Part shown: one piece after another, positions 8,421 to 16,871 of the stretch
Position numbering within the stretch: position 1 is the first letter of the stretch
Layout of the letters: the number at the start of each line of letters is the position of its first letter
Origin: Deltaproteobacteria bacterium
GTDB lineage: Bacteria; UBA10199; JADGCS01
Direction of reading: 5' to 3'
Length of the DNA: 64,000 bases
NCBI GenBank assembly: GCA_024233595.1
Contig: JACKPK010000004.1
Coordinates: forward strand, 1 to 64,000
The notes under the pieces: model-generated
Database searches by the model: none
Told to the model about the DNA's origin: nothing
Seen by the model: the letters and a program-made list of their open reading frames with translations, nothing else
Made by a program: the position numbers and the translations under genes

Positions 8421-9254
8421 TTAAAGCGGACCAGAAATACCACCATCTTTACGAACACGCCAAAAATGCAAGATCATAAGGATAGAAGCTGCCACAGGAA
8501 TAAAGATGCAATGCAAAACATAAAAACGTAACAATGTAGGCGAACCCACAACAGTGCCGGCCACCAAAAAGGAACGCGCATCGTAACGAGGCGTAATAAA
8601 GGTGTCTTTTACGCCGGCTGCGGCATCGAATAAATCGCCAACCTGCACAGCCAAAGGACCTTCGTTACCAAGCAAGGGAGTCGCACGCGCCATGTTGGAA
8701 CCAACCGTAACCGCCCAAATGGCCAACTGATCCCATGGCAATAAGTAACCTGTAAAACTAAGCAAGAACGTTAATGTGATGAGCAAAACACCCACAACCC
8801 AGTTGAATTCGCGTGGCGGTTTGTATGATCCAGTCAAAAACACACGGAACATGTGAATCATGACCATCATCACCATAGAGTGAGCTGCCCAACGATGCAT
8901 GTTTCGGTTGATCATGCCAAAGGGAACATCAAACTCAAGGTATTGAATATCGACAAAAGCGTATTCAGCAACCGGACGGTAATAGAACATGAGGATCACG
9001 CCAGTGACCACAGTCACAAGGAAAAACAAGAATGTTAAACCACCGGCACACCAAGTGTAACGCAACTTGATTGCGTGACGACGAACTTTTGCAGGATGCA
9101 AATGCAACCAAACGTTTGAGGCAATGGCCAAAGCACGGTTACGAGGTGTGTCTGCGTAGCCATGGCGGAAAATAGATTTCCAAGCTTGGCTTTGCACGAT
9201 TGTTTCTTGAATGTCCCTCAAGAGAAGTTTGAGCTTATTCAATTTAGACTCCAA
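8421..9254 (-). CDS. petB: Cytochrome b, N-terminal half (haem-binding)
   Basis: Haem b ligands are visible as two His pairs. NMHRWAAH ... VMIHMFRVFLTG gives a spacing of 14, and VLHCIFIPVAASILMILHFWR gives a spacing of 15, the longer spacing being typical of b6f-type rather than bc1-type proteins. SFTGYLLPWDQ is the usual helix-C segment. An amphipathic N-terminus of about 65 residues precedes the first helix. Together with petD and the Rieske protein it forms the quinol-oxidising core. Confidence 0.93.
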   Translation of the reverse strand: MESKLNKLKLLLRDIQETIVQSQAWKSIFRHGYADTPRNRALAIASNVWLHLHPAKVRRHAIKLRYTWCAGGLTFLFFLVTVVTGVILMFYYRPVAEYAFVDIQYLEFDVPFGMINRNMHRWAAHSMVMMVMIHMFRVFLTGSYKPPREFNWVVGVLLITLTFLLSFTGYLLPWDQLAIWAVTVGSNMARATPLLGNEGPLAVQVGDLFDAAAGVKDTFITPRYDARSFLVAGTVVGSPTLLRFYVLHCIFIPVAASILMILHFWRVRKDGGISGPL

Positions 9255-9278
9255 ATCAAAATGATGATGATTCCTTAA

Positions 9279-9821
9279 TTAACCTGAATAACGTAAAAAC
9301 GCTTCTGGTTTACTCCAATCTGCAGGGTCAGGGAATTTTTTAGATCGGTCGATCTGCAACTCACCCTCTTCCGATAAGGAAATGGCCAAACGCTCCATAG
9401 GGCGTGGCGCAGGGCCTTCGAAGTTGATCGCCGATTTATAAAAACCACTGCCATGACAAGGGCACTTGAACTTGTTTTCGGCCTTTAGCCATTTGGGTGT
9501 ACAGCCCAAATGCGTGCAAATGGCCAAAATAGCATAAAAACCTTTGGGCTCGCGGACAATCCAGACACGGTGAGAATCTTTGTAGCGCGTGCTGACCTCG
9601 CCCACTTGATAATCTTTAGGGCTACCGGCTTTAAAAACGGGAGATGGCTCGAATAAAACACGTGGGTACATGAAACGCACAAAAGCGAGCAAAGCCACGT
9701 GAATAGCGCCGATAACACTGAGCCAAGAAAGGGTTCCAAGAAATTTACGCCGCGTCCAAAGGTTACCTTTGTTTTCGGTACTCAATGTCTGGCTTTCGGG
9801 AATGGTGAATTGATCAGTCAT
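9279..9821 (-). CDS. qcrA: Rieske [2Fe-2S] protein of the cytochrome b complex
   Basis: This is the first gene of the respiratory block. The 180-residue protein has an N-terminal anchor (after RRKFLGTLSWLSVIGAIH), and the RRKFLG segment resembles a twin-arginine export signal. The Rieske motifs are CTHLGC and CPCHGSGF, each giving one Cys and one His to the cluster. It accepts an electron from quinol at the Qo site and passes it to the c-type cytochrome. A tatB-like gene occurs at 47.5 kb. Confidence 0.95.
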   Translation of the reverse strand: MTDQFTIPESQTLSTENKGNLWTRRKFLGTLSWLSVIGAIHVALLAFVRFMYPRVLFEPSPVFKAGSPKDYQVGEVSTRYKDSHRVWIVREPKGFYAILAICTHLGCTPKWLKAENKFKCPCHGSGFYKSAINFEGPAPRPMERLAISLSEEGELQIDRSKKFPDPADWSKPEAFLRYSG

Positions 9822-9901
9822 TTTTTTGTCTTTAAGTTAAAGTTTAATGAACAACCGCTTAAACAAATCTGACAAATAGGGTCAGCTCAATTTTTGCCAA
9901 G

Positions 9902-9930
9902 GGTATACCTATCCTTGCATCGAGTGGCAA
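9902..9930 (-). promoter_or_regulatory. Sigma70-type promoter for the respiratory operon
   Basis: On the minus strand TTGCCA (9930-9925) and TATACC (9907-9902) are separated by 17 bp, about 80 bp upstream of the Rieske start. The match to -35/-10 consensus is good, and it is the only gene-free gap able to hold the operon promoter. Confidence 0.55.
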
Positions 9931-9951
9931 GTATGTTTTCACGCAAAATAT

Positions 9952-9963
9952 TGACCTGGGTCA
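9952..9963. promoter_or_regulatory. Palindrome TGACC-TG-GGTCA upstream of the -35
   Basis: TGACCTGGGTCA has 5-bp inverted arms around TG and sits 21 bp upstream of the candidate -35 of the respiratory promoter, a normal place for an activator. A further GGGTCA half-site occurs near 9879, downstream of the -10. The regulator is unknown. Confidence 0.4.
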
Positions 9964-9994
9964 GTGATTTCGAAAACTTAGACATATATGGGGT

Positions 9995-11482
9995 CTAGTG
10001 AACACGCGCTCGTTCGATGGCTTTTTTCCAATTTTTGATCAGATCGTCGCGAACACCTTTGGCCATTTTCGGCTTAAACTCTTTGTCAGCTTGGAATACC
10101 CGAGAAATTTCCTTTTTGGATTTCCAAAAACCAACCGCCAAACCAGCCAAAAAGGCAGCCCCCATAGCTGTGGTTTCGAGAGCTTTGGGGCGGACAATTT
10201 TGGTTTCCAAACAATCGGCCTGGATCTGCATGAGAAGGTCATTGGCACTAGCCCCACCATCCACTTTGAGGCGTTTGAGTTTTTGCGCCGCGTCTTTTTG
10301 CATGGCCGACAAAATATCGTACTGACTCAGAGCAATGCCTTCCAACACAGCCCGCGCCACATGCGCACGATTGCTCCCGCGCGTGAGGCCGCACAGCACA
10401 CCGCGCGCGTTGGCATCCCAGTAAGGAGCGCCCAAACCGGCTAAGGCTGGCACAAATTGCACCCCACCGTTATCGGCAGCTGATCTCGCCAAGGCCTCGA
10501 CTTCGGATGATTTTTTAATGAACCCCATTTCGTCGCGCAACCACTGCACTGCCGCACCAGCAATAAAAGCAGATCCTTCCAAAGCGTAGTTGATTTCGGC
10601 ACCAACCTGCCATGCCACCGTTGTTAAAAGCCCGCTTTTAGAAAGTGTTGCCTTGCTGCCAATGTTCATGAGTAAAAATGATCCCGTGCCATACGTGCAC
10701 TTGGCTTCACCCGGTGAAAAACAAGCCTGACCAAAAAGAGCTGCCTGTTGATCCCCTGCCATGCCCGCAATGGGAATGCCATCTGGCAAACCAGGCACGG
10801 ATTTTGTGTGCCCGTAAATCTCGGAACAAGAACGAATCTCTGGCAGAATATCCGCGGGAACCGAAAACATTTTGAGAAGCTCTTTGTCCCAACGCATGGT
10901 TTTGATGTTCATGAGCAACGTTCGCGATGCGTTTGTGACATCAGTGACGTGAACTTTTCCATTTGTCAGACGATTCACCAAAAAAGAATCGATAGTGCCG
11001 CATGCCAAACGATTTGCGGTCTTGGCTTTTTTAACGTCTTTATTATTTTGCAAAAGCCATCTGATCTTTGTGCCGGAAAAATACGGATCCAAAACCAAAC
11101 CCGTTTTGCTGCGCACTGTTTTGAGCGCGCCTTTTTTCTTAAGTGCTTCACAAAAATCAGCCGTGCGACGGTCTTGCCACACAATGGCTTTGGCCAAAGA
11201 TTTTTGATTTTTTTTATCCCACATCACCACGGTTTCTCTTTGATTAGTGATGCCGATGCCTGCAATCTGACTGGCTTTGACTTTAGCTTGCTGTAAAGCC
11301 TGCTTCATGGCCTTGCATGTGACCGCCCAGATTTCTTCGGGATCGTGTTCAACCCAACCTGGTTTGGGATAATGTTGTTTGAACTCAATGTTAGCGCGCG
11401 CTTTGATTTTTAGATCGTGAGAAATAAGCAGCGCTGTGGAACCTGTTGTGCCTTGGTCTAGAGCGAGGATAAATTTTTTCAT
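9995..11482 (-). CDS. glpK: Glycerol kinase
   Basis: This FGGY-family kinase phosphorylates glycerol to sn-glycerol 3-phosphate. The N-terminus LALDQGTTGSTALL is the phosphate-binding loop of the fold, and GITNQRET, WQDRRTADFC, GTIDSFL and MAGDQQAALFGQ are characteristic of GlpK. The length (495) is normal. No glpF or glpD is nearby, so it stands alone, between a repeat and the respiratory promoter. Confidence 0.97.
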   Translation of the reverse strand: MKKFILALDQGTTGSTALLISHDLKIKARANIEFKQHYPKPGWVEHDPEEIWAVTCKAMKQALQQAKVKASQIAGIGITNQRETVVMWDKKNQKSLAKAIVWQDRRTADFCEALKKKGALKTVRSKTGLVLDPYFSGTKIRWLLQNNKDVKKAKTANRLACGTIDSFLVNRLTNGKVHVTDVTNASRTLLMNIKTMRWDKELLKMFSVPADILPEIRSCSEIYGHTKSVPGLPDGIPIAGMAGDQQAALFGQACFSPGEAKCTYGTGSFLLMNIGSKATLSKSGLLTTVAWQVGAEINYALEGSAFIAGAAVQWLRDEMGFIKKSSEVEALARSAADNGGVQFVPALAGLGAPYWDANARGVLCGLTRGSNRAHVARAVLEGIALSQYDILSAMQKDAAQKLKRLKVDGGASANDLLMQIQADCLETKIVRPKALETTAMGAAFLAGLAVGFWKSKKEISRVFQADKEFKPKMAKGVRDDLIKNWKKAIERARVH

Positions 11483-11533
11483 GCTCAGGGTTTAACGCTA
11501 ATCAGAATCAATGGATAGTGAAAAGTAAAAATT

Positions 11534-11567
11534 GTGCCTAAGTACTTAAGTGCTTAGGAGCCTAGGT
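11534..11567. repeat. Module A repeat (CTTAGG/CCTAAG units of 8 bp)
   Basis: The stretch contains CCTAAGTACTTAAGTGCTTAGG followed by AGCCTAGG. This is a run of roughly 8-bp units ending in TTAG or CTAG, the same family as at 18.03, 38.25, 42.53, 63.17, 63.74 and 63.93 kb. It lies between glpK and metG. Confidence 0.6.
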
Positions 11568-11594
11568 TTAAAGAAGAAAAACAGACTTTAAAAC

Positions 11595-13535
11595 TCACCC
11601 AACTTTTGCATTGCTCGGCATTTCTGCAATGGGTCCGATCAAAGAAAACTTCTTTTTGCCTTTTTTGGCCGCCAACAACATGCCATTGCTTTCGATCCCA
11701 CGAATGGTAGCGGGTTTTAAATTGGCAACCACGATCACCGACTTGCCAAGCATTTCTTCTGGCGTGTAGTGTTCTGCAACTCCAGCAATGATCTGACGCT
11801 TTTCATCGCCCAAAGCAATTTGTAATTTAAGAAGTTTATCAGCGCCCTCAACCTTTTCGGCTTGCAACACCTCTGCCACGCGCAGATCAACTTTTAAAAA
11901 ATCTTCAATGCTAATGAGTTTGTCGTCTTCTTTGCTTTGCACAGGAACTTGCTTTGCCTCTGGCTCTTCTTTGGGAGCTTGAATGCGCGGGAACAACGCC
12001 ATTTTATCAGAAGGAATTTTATGTGTGCTCTTGATAAAAGGAAGATTTGATAAATCTGAATAAGAAATGGAATCTAATTTTTGGATGCTTTCGAACCCCA
12101 AGCCTTCCCAAACTTTTTGGACAGAGCCTGGAATGAAAGCAAAGAGCAACACAGACACATTGCGAATGGCTTCAAAGGCCGTTGTTAAAAACACCGACAG
12201 CTCCGCACTTTTGCCCTCTTTGGCCAAAGTCCACGGCGCCGTTTGATCAATGTATTGATCGATCTCTTTAATGTAAGCGTTGATCTCTTCCAGAGCAGAA
12301 TGAAAAGCCACTTCGGGTTTATTCTGAGGATCCAAAAGCGCGATGATTTTTTCGCCAGCACTCGCGGCATTTTTTAAAACAGCATGAGACAAAGCCTCTG
12401 TAGTCAAAGGCGCTAGCTCTCCACTCTGATAGCGATTCACCATGCCCAAGCTACGCGACACTAAATTTCCAAAGCCATTGGCCAAGTCAGAATTGTAACG
12501 CTCAATGAAACCATCCCATGTGAAATCGCCGTCGTCACCAAAACTAGAACCACGCATAAGGTAATAGCGTAAGGCATCGACACCAAATTCGGGGTACTTG
12601 TTGATGATGTCCAATGGCGTGACAACGTTGCCAAGGGACTTCGACATTTTTTCGCCCTTTAGGTACACAAAGCCATGGCCTAAGATTTGATCTGGCAAAG
12701 CCACACCAGCCGACTGCAACATGGCTGGCCAAATGATGCAGTGAAATCGCGTGATGTCTTTACCAATGACATGCAAAACGCGGTTGTCCCACCACTCGCT
12801 AAAAAGTTTGTCATCGGAACCAAAACCAATGCCTGTGATGTAATTGATGAGCGCATCGAACCAAACATAAACAACATGGTCTTTTTCGATGGGCAAAGGA
12901 ATGCCCCAGTCGAAGGAACTACGCGACACACTCACGTCTTCCAAACCACCTTTGATGAATTGTAAGACTTCGTTACGGCGTTTTTCAGGAACAATAAAAT
13001 GAGGATTATCTTGAATGTGTTTGAGCAAGAAGTCGGCGTACTTTGAAAGTTTAAAAAAGTAGTTGGTCTCCTGCAGCCACTTTGGTTTCTTTTTGTGGTT
13101 AGGACAAAGGCCTTCTTCTAAATCTTTTTCGGTGTAAAAAGCCTCACAGCTTTCGCAATACCAACCTTCGTACTCTTTTGGGTAAATGTCGCCCGCATCG
13201 TAAATTTTTTGAAAGAGTGCGCTAACAGCTTTGTGATGACGCTGTTCTGAAGTTTGAATGAATTGATCGTTAGAGATGTTGAGCCGCTTCCAAACCTCTT
13301 CGAATTGAGGTCGCATTTGATCGCAGTATGCTTTTGGATCCAGACCTTTTTCTTTGGCCGATTTTTGCACATTCACGCTGTGTTCATCGTTACCCATTTG
13401 AAAGCGCACATCAAAACCACGCAAACGAAAAAAACGCGCTAAAACATCGGCACCAATTTTTTCATAGGCGGTCCCCACATGGGGAACACTGTTCACGTAA
13501 TCAATAGCTGTGGTGATGTAGATTTTCTGATTCAC
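11595..13535 (-). CDS. metG: Methionyl-tRNA synthetase with C-terminal tRNA-binding domain
   Basis: This class I synthetase charges tRNA-Met. The HIGH-type motif reads PHVGTAYE (fourth position Thr), and KMSKSLGN is intact. A zinc-knuckle-like segment CESCEAFY...CPNHKK lies at about residues 128-148. The anticodon-binding helical domain follows, and the last 110 residues (DDKLISIEDFLKVDLRVAEVL ... IAGVAEHYTPEEMLGKSVIVVANL) are the Trbp111-like OB fold. Its start overlaps the holB stop, so tmk-holB-metG is one unit. Confidence 0.96.
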   Translation of the reverse strand: MNQKIYITTAIDYVNSVPHVGTAYEKIGADVLARFFRLRGFDVRFQMGNDEHSVNVQKSAKEKGLDPKAYCDQMRPQFEEVWKRLNISNDQFIQTSEQRHHKAVSALFQKIYDAGDIYPKEYEGWYCESCEAFYTEKDLEEGLCPNHKKKPKWLQETNYFFKLSKYADFLLKHIQDNPHFIVPEKRRNEVLQFIKGGLEDVSVSRSSFDWGIPLPIEKDHVVYVWFDALINYITGIGFGSDDKLFSEWWDNRVLHVIGKDITRFHCIIWPAMLQSAGVALPDQILGHGFVYLKGEKMSKSLGNVVTPLDIINKYPEFGVDALRYYLMRGSSFGDDGDFTWDGFIERYNSDLANGFGNLVSRSLGMVNRYQSGELAPLTTEALSHAVLKNAASAGEKIIALLDPQNKPEVAFHSALEEINAYIKEIDQYIDQTAPWTLAKEGKSAELSVFLTTAFEAIRNVSVLLFAFIPGSVQKVWEGLGFESIQKLDSISYSDLSNLPFIKSTHKIPSDKMALFPRIQAPKEEPEAKQVPVQSKEDDKLISIEDFLKVDLRVAEVLQAEKVEGADKLLKLQIALGDEKRQIIAGVAEHYTPEEMLGKSVIVVANLKPATIRGIESNGMLLAAKKGKKKFSLIGPIAEMPSNAKVG

Positions 13536-14473
13536 ATTTGCTCCAAACAGAGATTCTCTAAAACTTGCTCTTTAGAAAGATGTCGTCCCAACTGACGTTC
13601 GGCAGCATCTAACGCATCAAAGAAGTTTAGATCAACGCTTTGATCACGCTTTTGTTGCTTGAGCAATTCTGATCGGAGAGCTTGCAAAAACAAAGACAAG
13701 TCCAATTGGCTCTCTAAAAGGCGCGATACCCGTGTTTGAGCATCTTTAAAACTGGGTGCTGGTTTAAGCCAGCCCATCACCTGTTCAAGCGAAAACGAAG
13801 CCTGCAATGCCTGCAAAACAGCGGACACAGAGCCATCAAAGGTTTCTGCCCAACCAGGGATCTGCTCTTGTTGTTCTGAACTCAAATCGCTTTGGGTGTT
13901 TTGAATGACCTGAGACACCTGTGCCGGGGTGAGCGATTCAAAAAAATACTTAGCGCTACGGGAACGCAAAGTTGGCAACACCTTATGCAGACGCCCTGAA
14001 ACCAAAATAAAAATTTGTTGTGACCGTGGTTCTTCAATCATTTTGAGCAAAGAGTTGGCTGCCGTGACTGTGAGCTGATCCGCGTTATCAATAAGAACAA
14101 TTTGGTGCGAAGCCATTAAAGGGTGATGAATGAGTTTTGATTTTATTTCTTGGACCTGTTCGACCTTGATTGATTTTTGCGAGGCGTTCACAACAGCGCC
14201 CGTTTTGCTAGCACTCTTGGGACCTGTGGGTTCGATCAAGAAAAAATCTGGGTGTTGATCGTTAGATAAAGCCACACAGGAAGAGCATGTTCCACAAGCT
14301 TCAAAAGCATTTTTTTCTGCAGACGAACAAAACAAACCTTGCACCAAAGCCAAGCTGAATGTTTTTTTACCAATGCCTTCTTTGCCATAAAACAAAAGGG
14401 TTTGCGGCAAGCTGCCTTTTTTGACTAAATCAAGAAGCTGTTGTTGCAATTTATTGTGTCCGACAAGACTCAT
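13532..14473 (-). CDS. holB: DNA polymerase III delta' subunit
   Basis: This is an AAA+ clamp-loader subunit. The P-loop is GKEGIGKKT, the zinc module is represented by CGTCSSC, and VLIDNADQLTVTAANSLLKMIEEP is the Walker B/sensor region with SRS later (TLRSRS). It overlaps tmk upstream and metG downstream by four bases each, as commonly seen for tmk-holB. At 313 residues the C-terminal collar is normal but divergent. Confidence 0.93.
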   Translation of the reverse strand: MSLVGHNKLQQQLLDLVKKGSLPQTLLFYGKEGIGKKTFSLALVQGLFCSSAEKNAFEACGTCSSCVALSNDQHPDFFLIEPTGPKSASKTGAVVNASQKSIKVEQVQEIKSKLIHHPLMASHQIVLIDNADQLTVTAANSLLKMIEEPRSQQIFILVSGRLHKVLPTLRSRSAKYFFESLTPAQVSQVIQNTQSDLSSEQQEQIPGWAETFDGSVSAVLQALQASFSLEQVMGWLKPAPSFKDAQTRVSRLLESQLDLSLFLQALRSELLKQQKRDQSVDLNFFDALDAAERQLGRHLSKEQVLENLCLEQM

Positions 14474-15120
14474 TTGGAAACACCCCGTTCGCGTTTTTTA
14501 TTTAAAACGATGCCAAGAATTTCTGCGTGTAAATCTTGCACAGTCTGATCGGCGTTCACCACCACAAAGCGATTTGGTTCTTTTTTGGCCATTTCCAAAT
14601 AACCCGCTCTGACCTTTTCATGAAAACTCTTTTGCTCTTGCTCAAAACGATCTTCTTTTTGTGCGGCTTCTAAACCACTAGCTCTTTTAAGCGCGCGCTC
14701 CAACCCAACTTCGACAGGCATGTCAAAAAGAATGGTGAGATCGGGACGCAAACCATCTAAAACCAATTCACCCAAGAAACCTAAATTTTGCAAAGAAATA
14801 CCACGACCATAACCTTGGTACGCTACAGAGGCTTCGACAAAGCGATCGCAAAGCACCACCTTACCTTGTTCTAAACTCGGTTTGATTTTTTCCTGAATAT
14901 GCTGCGCTCGAGCGGCGTAATACAACAAGACTTCGCAATCGGGAACCATCTCTTTGTTGTTGGCATCCAAAAGGATCTGACGGATTTGATCGCCAATGGG
15001 TGTGCCGCCGGGTTCTCTTGTGAGAACAACGGTGTCGCCCTGCTTTTCTAAGGCCTCTGCCAAGAGCTTCATTTGTGTGGTTTTACCGGAGCCTTCGACC
15101 CCTTCGAATGTTAAGAACAT
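14470..15120 (-). CDS. tmk: Thymidylate kinase
   Basis: It phosphorylates dTMP to dTDP. FEGVEGSGKTTQ is the P-loop, TREPGGTPIGD binds dTMP, and DRFVEASVAYQGYGRG is the DR(Y/F) signature. The length of 216 residues is standard. It is the first gene of tmk-holB-metG, with module A and C repeats immediately upstream. Confidence 0.96.
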   Translation of the reverse strand: MFLTFEGVEGSGKTTQMKLLAEALEKQGDTVVLTREPGGTPIGDQIRQILLDANNKEMVPDCEVLLYYAARAQHIQEKIKPSLEQGKVVLCDRFVEASVAYQGYGRGISLQNLGFLGELVLDGLRPDLTILFDMPVEVGLERALKRASGLEAAQKEDRFEQEQKSFHEKVRAGYLEMAKKEPNRFVVVNADQTVQDLHAEILGIVLNKKRERGVSK

Positions 15121-15181
15121 GATCCTGTCTTACGAAATCCGCACGGAAAATCCAACATGTAAGATGCATTAGTGCTTAGGT

Positions 15182-15239
15182 AAAAAAAGCTCTACTGATC
15201 TATTTGGTCAACTGTTCTAATGATCTTTTTTTGGGACTC
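15182..15239 (+). repeat. Module C repeat, copy 1 (58 bp)
   Basis: An A run, then a core containing CTACTGATCTATTTGGTCAA, then CTAATGATC, a T run and GGGACTC. It matches 42576-42633 over the whole length with only a few differences. A single module A unit (TGCTTAGG) directly precedes it, as a longer one does at 42.5 kb. The T run resembles a terminator tail but there is no strong stem. Confidence 0.75.
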
Positions 15240-15283
15240 GTGTCTCGCGTCTAGGGGCTCGTATCAATTCAAAAATGCAACCG

Positions 15284-15314
15284 CCTTCCGCCTTCGTCCG
15301 CTACGGCGGACAGG
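15284..15314 (+). repeat. Module D repeat, shortened copy
   Basis: CCTTCCGCCTTCGTCCGC continues to ACGGCGGACAGG. It matches 42392-42433 and, inverted, 63772-63819, but lacks part of the centre. A GTCCGC/GCGGAC hairpin is present. Together with module C and the terminator it fills the 335-bp gap between tmk and the porin; I see no gene in that gap. Confidence 0.65.
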
Positions 15315-15339
15315 TAAGTGCTACCCCATCGCAAGGCAT

Positions 15340-15374
15340 AAAAAAAGCCCGATACCGTATGGTATCGGGCTTTC
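15340..15374 (-). terminator. Intrinsic terminator after the porin gene
   Basis: An 11-bp perfect stem (15346-15356 with 15361-15371) encloses a GTAT loop and is followed on the minus strand by seven T. It lies 82 bp beyond the porin stop codon. Confidence 0.88.
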
Positions 15375-15455
15375 TAAAAATAATTGCTTCTGCAAATGCA
15401 ACCGCCTCAAGTGGCGGTGCTCTTTTTTCTTTGGCTGTTGCCAAAGAAAATAGTG

Positions 15456-16607
15456 TTAGAAGCTGTAAGCGAACTGAGCAACGCCAGTGTGGAAGTCGGC
15501 GTTCAAAGCTGCACCAGCTGTGCTAGCATAGTCGAAACGGTATTCAAGAAGAAGGTCAGCATCTTCTGTGATTTCGTAAGTAGCAGCCAAAGAACCGCTG
15601 TACGTTACGCCTTCGAAACCGCTCCAAGTGCCACCAGTTGTAGAAGCACCAGATCCGCCACGTGCGCCAGCTGGGTTGATTTCCCAGAAAGCAGCACCAC
15701 GTGCTTGAACTGACCAAACGTCAGAAGCTTGGTAAGCAACATAAAGTTGACCAGCCAAAGCTTTTTGGTTTGCGCCACCGTTCAAAGTGTTAGTTTGACG
15801 GTATGTAGCTTCCCAACCGAGATCCCAGTAATCACCGAAGGCAAAGTTACCCCAAGTGCTACCAAGCATGTCGAAGTGAGTGTTTTGAGAAGTTTGACCA
15901 GCAGCTGTGTTGTGCTCAGGACCAAAGCCCAAAGCCATGTGCCAGAAAGACTCACGTCCTTCGTCACCCCAGTTTGCACCAACACGGAGCAAACCTGATG
16001 GGTAAGCACTGTTACCAGTCAAGCTGTTGTTCAAGCTGTTTACAACAGCAAGATCAAAGTTCCAGTTGTCGTTAAAATCGTAGTAGATTTTAGCACCCAT
16101 AACTTGTTTAGGTGTCAAGAACAACCAACCTGGAGTGTAAGTAGAGAAAACGTTCTCATAACGATCTACGCTTTCCAAACCAACAGGAGCGTTGAACTTA
16201 CCAACCAAGAACTCCATGCCATTGCCAACAGCGATGTTAGCAGTAACATATGCTTGCTCTAGGAAGAACGCATCAGCGCCACCACGAACAGTTGATGGAG
16301 TACCAAGGTCGTAGAAGTCCAAGTCTGCACGAGCACGGATGTTCTCGCCAAACTCACTCTCAACGTCCAATTCTACTTGATCTACAAACCAACCAAAGTG
16401 GTCAGCGTTTGCAGTAGGTGCCCAAGAAAGGTCACCTTGAGTAACACCACCAGCACCAATTGCACCAGCAACAGTGTTAGCAGCGTCTTTGTCATCATGC
16501 TGGTAAGCCATACCAGTTGTGATGTTACCACTGATTTCTAACTCTGCTTGTGCAACAGAGCTGAAAGCCATAGCAGCAACAACACCTGTGATGATTAATT
16601 TTTTCAT
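15456..16607 (-). CDS. Outer-membrane porin-like beta barrel
   Basis: The 383-residue protein has a signal peptide (cleavage after SVAQA). The mature part alternates polar and aromatic residues in beta-barrel fashion and ends in QFAYSF, the terminal Phe used for outer-membrane insertion. It has its own promoter, a long 5' untranslated region with a hairpin, a GGAG ribosome site and a terminator, so it is a separate and probably strongly expressed unit. The substrate cannot be told. Phosphate-selective or general porins of the DUF3138/OprP-like style are possible. Confidence 0.8.
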   Translation of the reverse strand: MKKLIITGVVAAMAFSSVAQAELEISGNITTGMAYQHDDKDAANTVAGAIGAGGVTQGDLSWAPTANADHFGWFVDQVELDVESEFGENIRARADLDFYDLGTPSTVRGGADAFFLEQAYVTANIAVGNGMEFLVGKFNAPVGLESVDRYENVFSTYTPGWLFLTPKQVMGAKIYYDFNDNWNFDLAVVNSLNNSLTGNSAYPSGLLRVGANWGDEGRESFWHMALGFGPEHNTAAGQTSQNTHFDMLGSTWGNFAFGDYWDLGWEATYRQTNTLNGGANQKALAGQLYVAYQASDVWSVQARGAAFWEINPAGARGGSGASTTGGTWSGFEGVTYSGSLAATYEITEDADLLLEYRFDYASTAGAALNADFHTGVAQFAYSF

Positions 16608-16643
16608 TTAGACTCTCCTTATATAAGGTTCTGTTAACAAAAC

Positions 16644-16665
16644 CTGTTCACAAAATTGTGAACAG
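16644..16665. promoter_or_regulatory. Perfect 10-bp hairpin in the porin 5' UTR
   Basis: CTGTTCACAA and TTGTGAACAG are exact inverted arms around AA, about 37-58 bp upstream of the porin start and downstream of its promoter. It could stabilise the mRNA, be a repressor site, or regulate translation. No T run follows, so it is not an intrinsic terminator. Confidence 0.55.
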
Positions 16666-16764
16666 AGTGCCGTTACAGCACCAGCAAATCGGAACGCCAC
16701 CTGGTCAGCAACGCTCCCACACTCCATATAATATGAAGCATGTGTAATTAACTTGCTGCGCGCG

Positions 16765-16792
16765 AGTATAATTCATAGCCAAGGCGCGTCAA
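16765..16792 (-). promoter_or_regulatory. Strong sigma70-type promoter for the porin
   Basis: TTGACG (16792-16787) and TATACT (16770-16765) are spaced by 16 bp on the minus strand. Transcription would begin near 16758, leaving about 150 nt of untranslated leader. Confidence 0.75.
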
Positions 16793-16871
16793 GTGATTAA
16801 TCCAATGAAATCACAGGGTTCATACAAAGAAAGGTTTGACAAATCGGAAATATCTGTCTGTTTTTTGAAGA

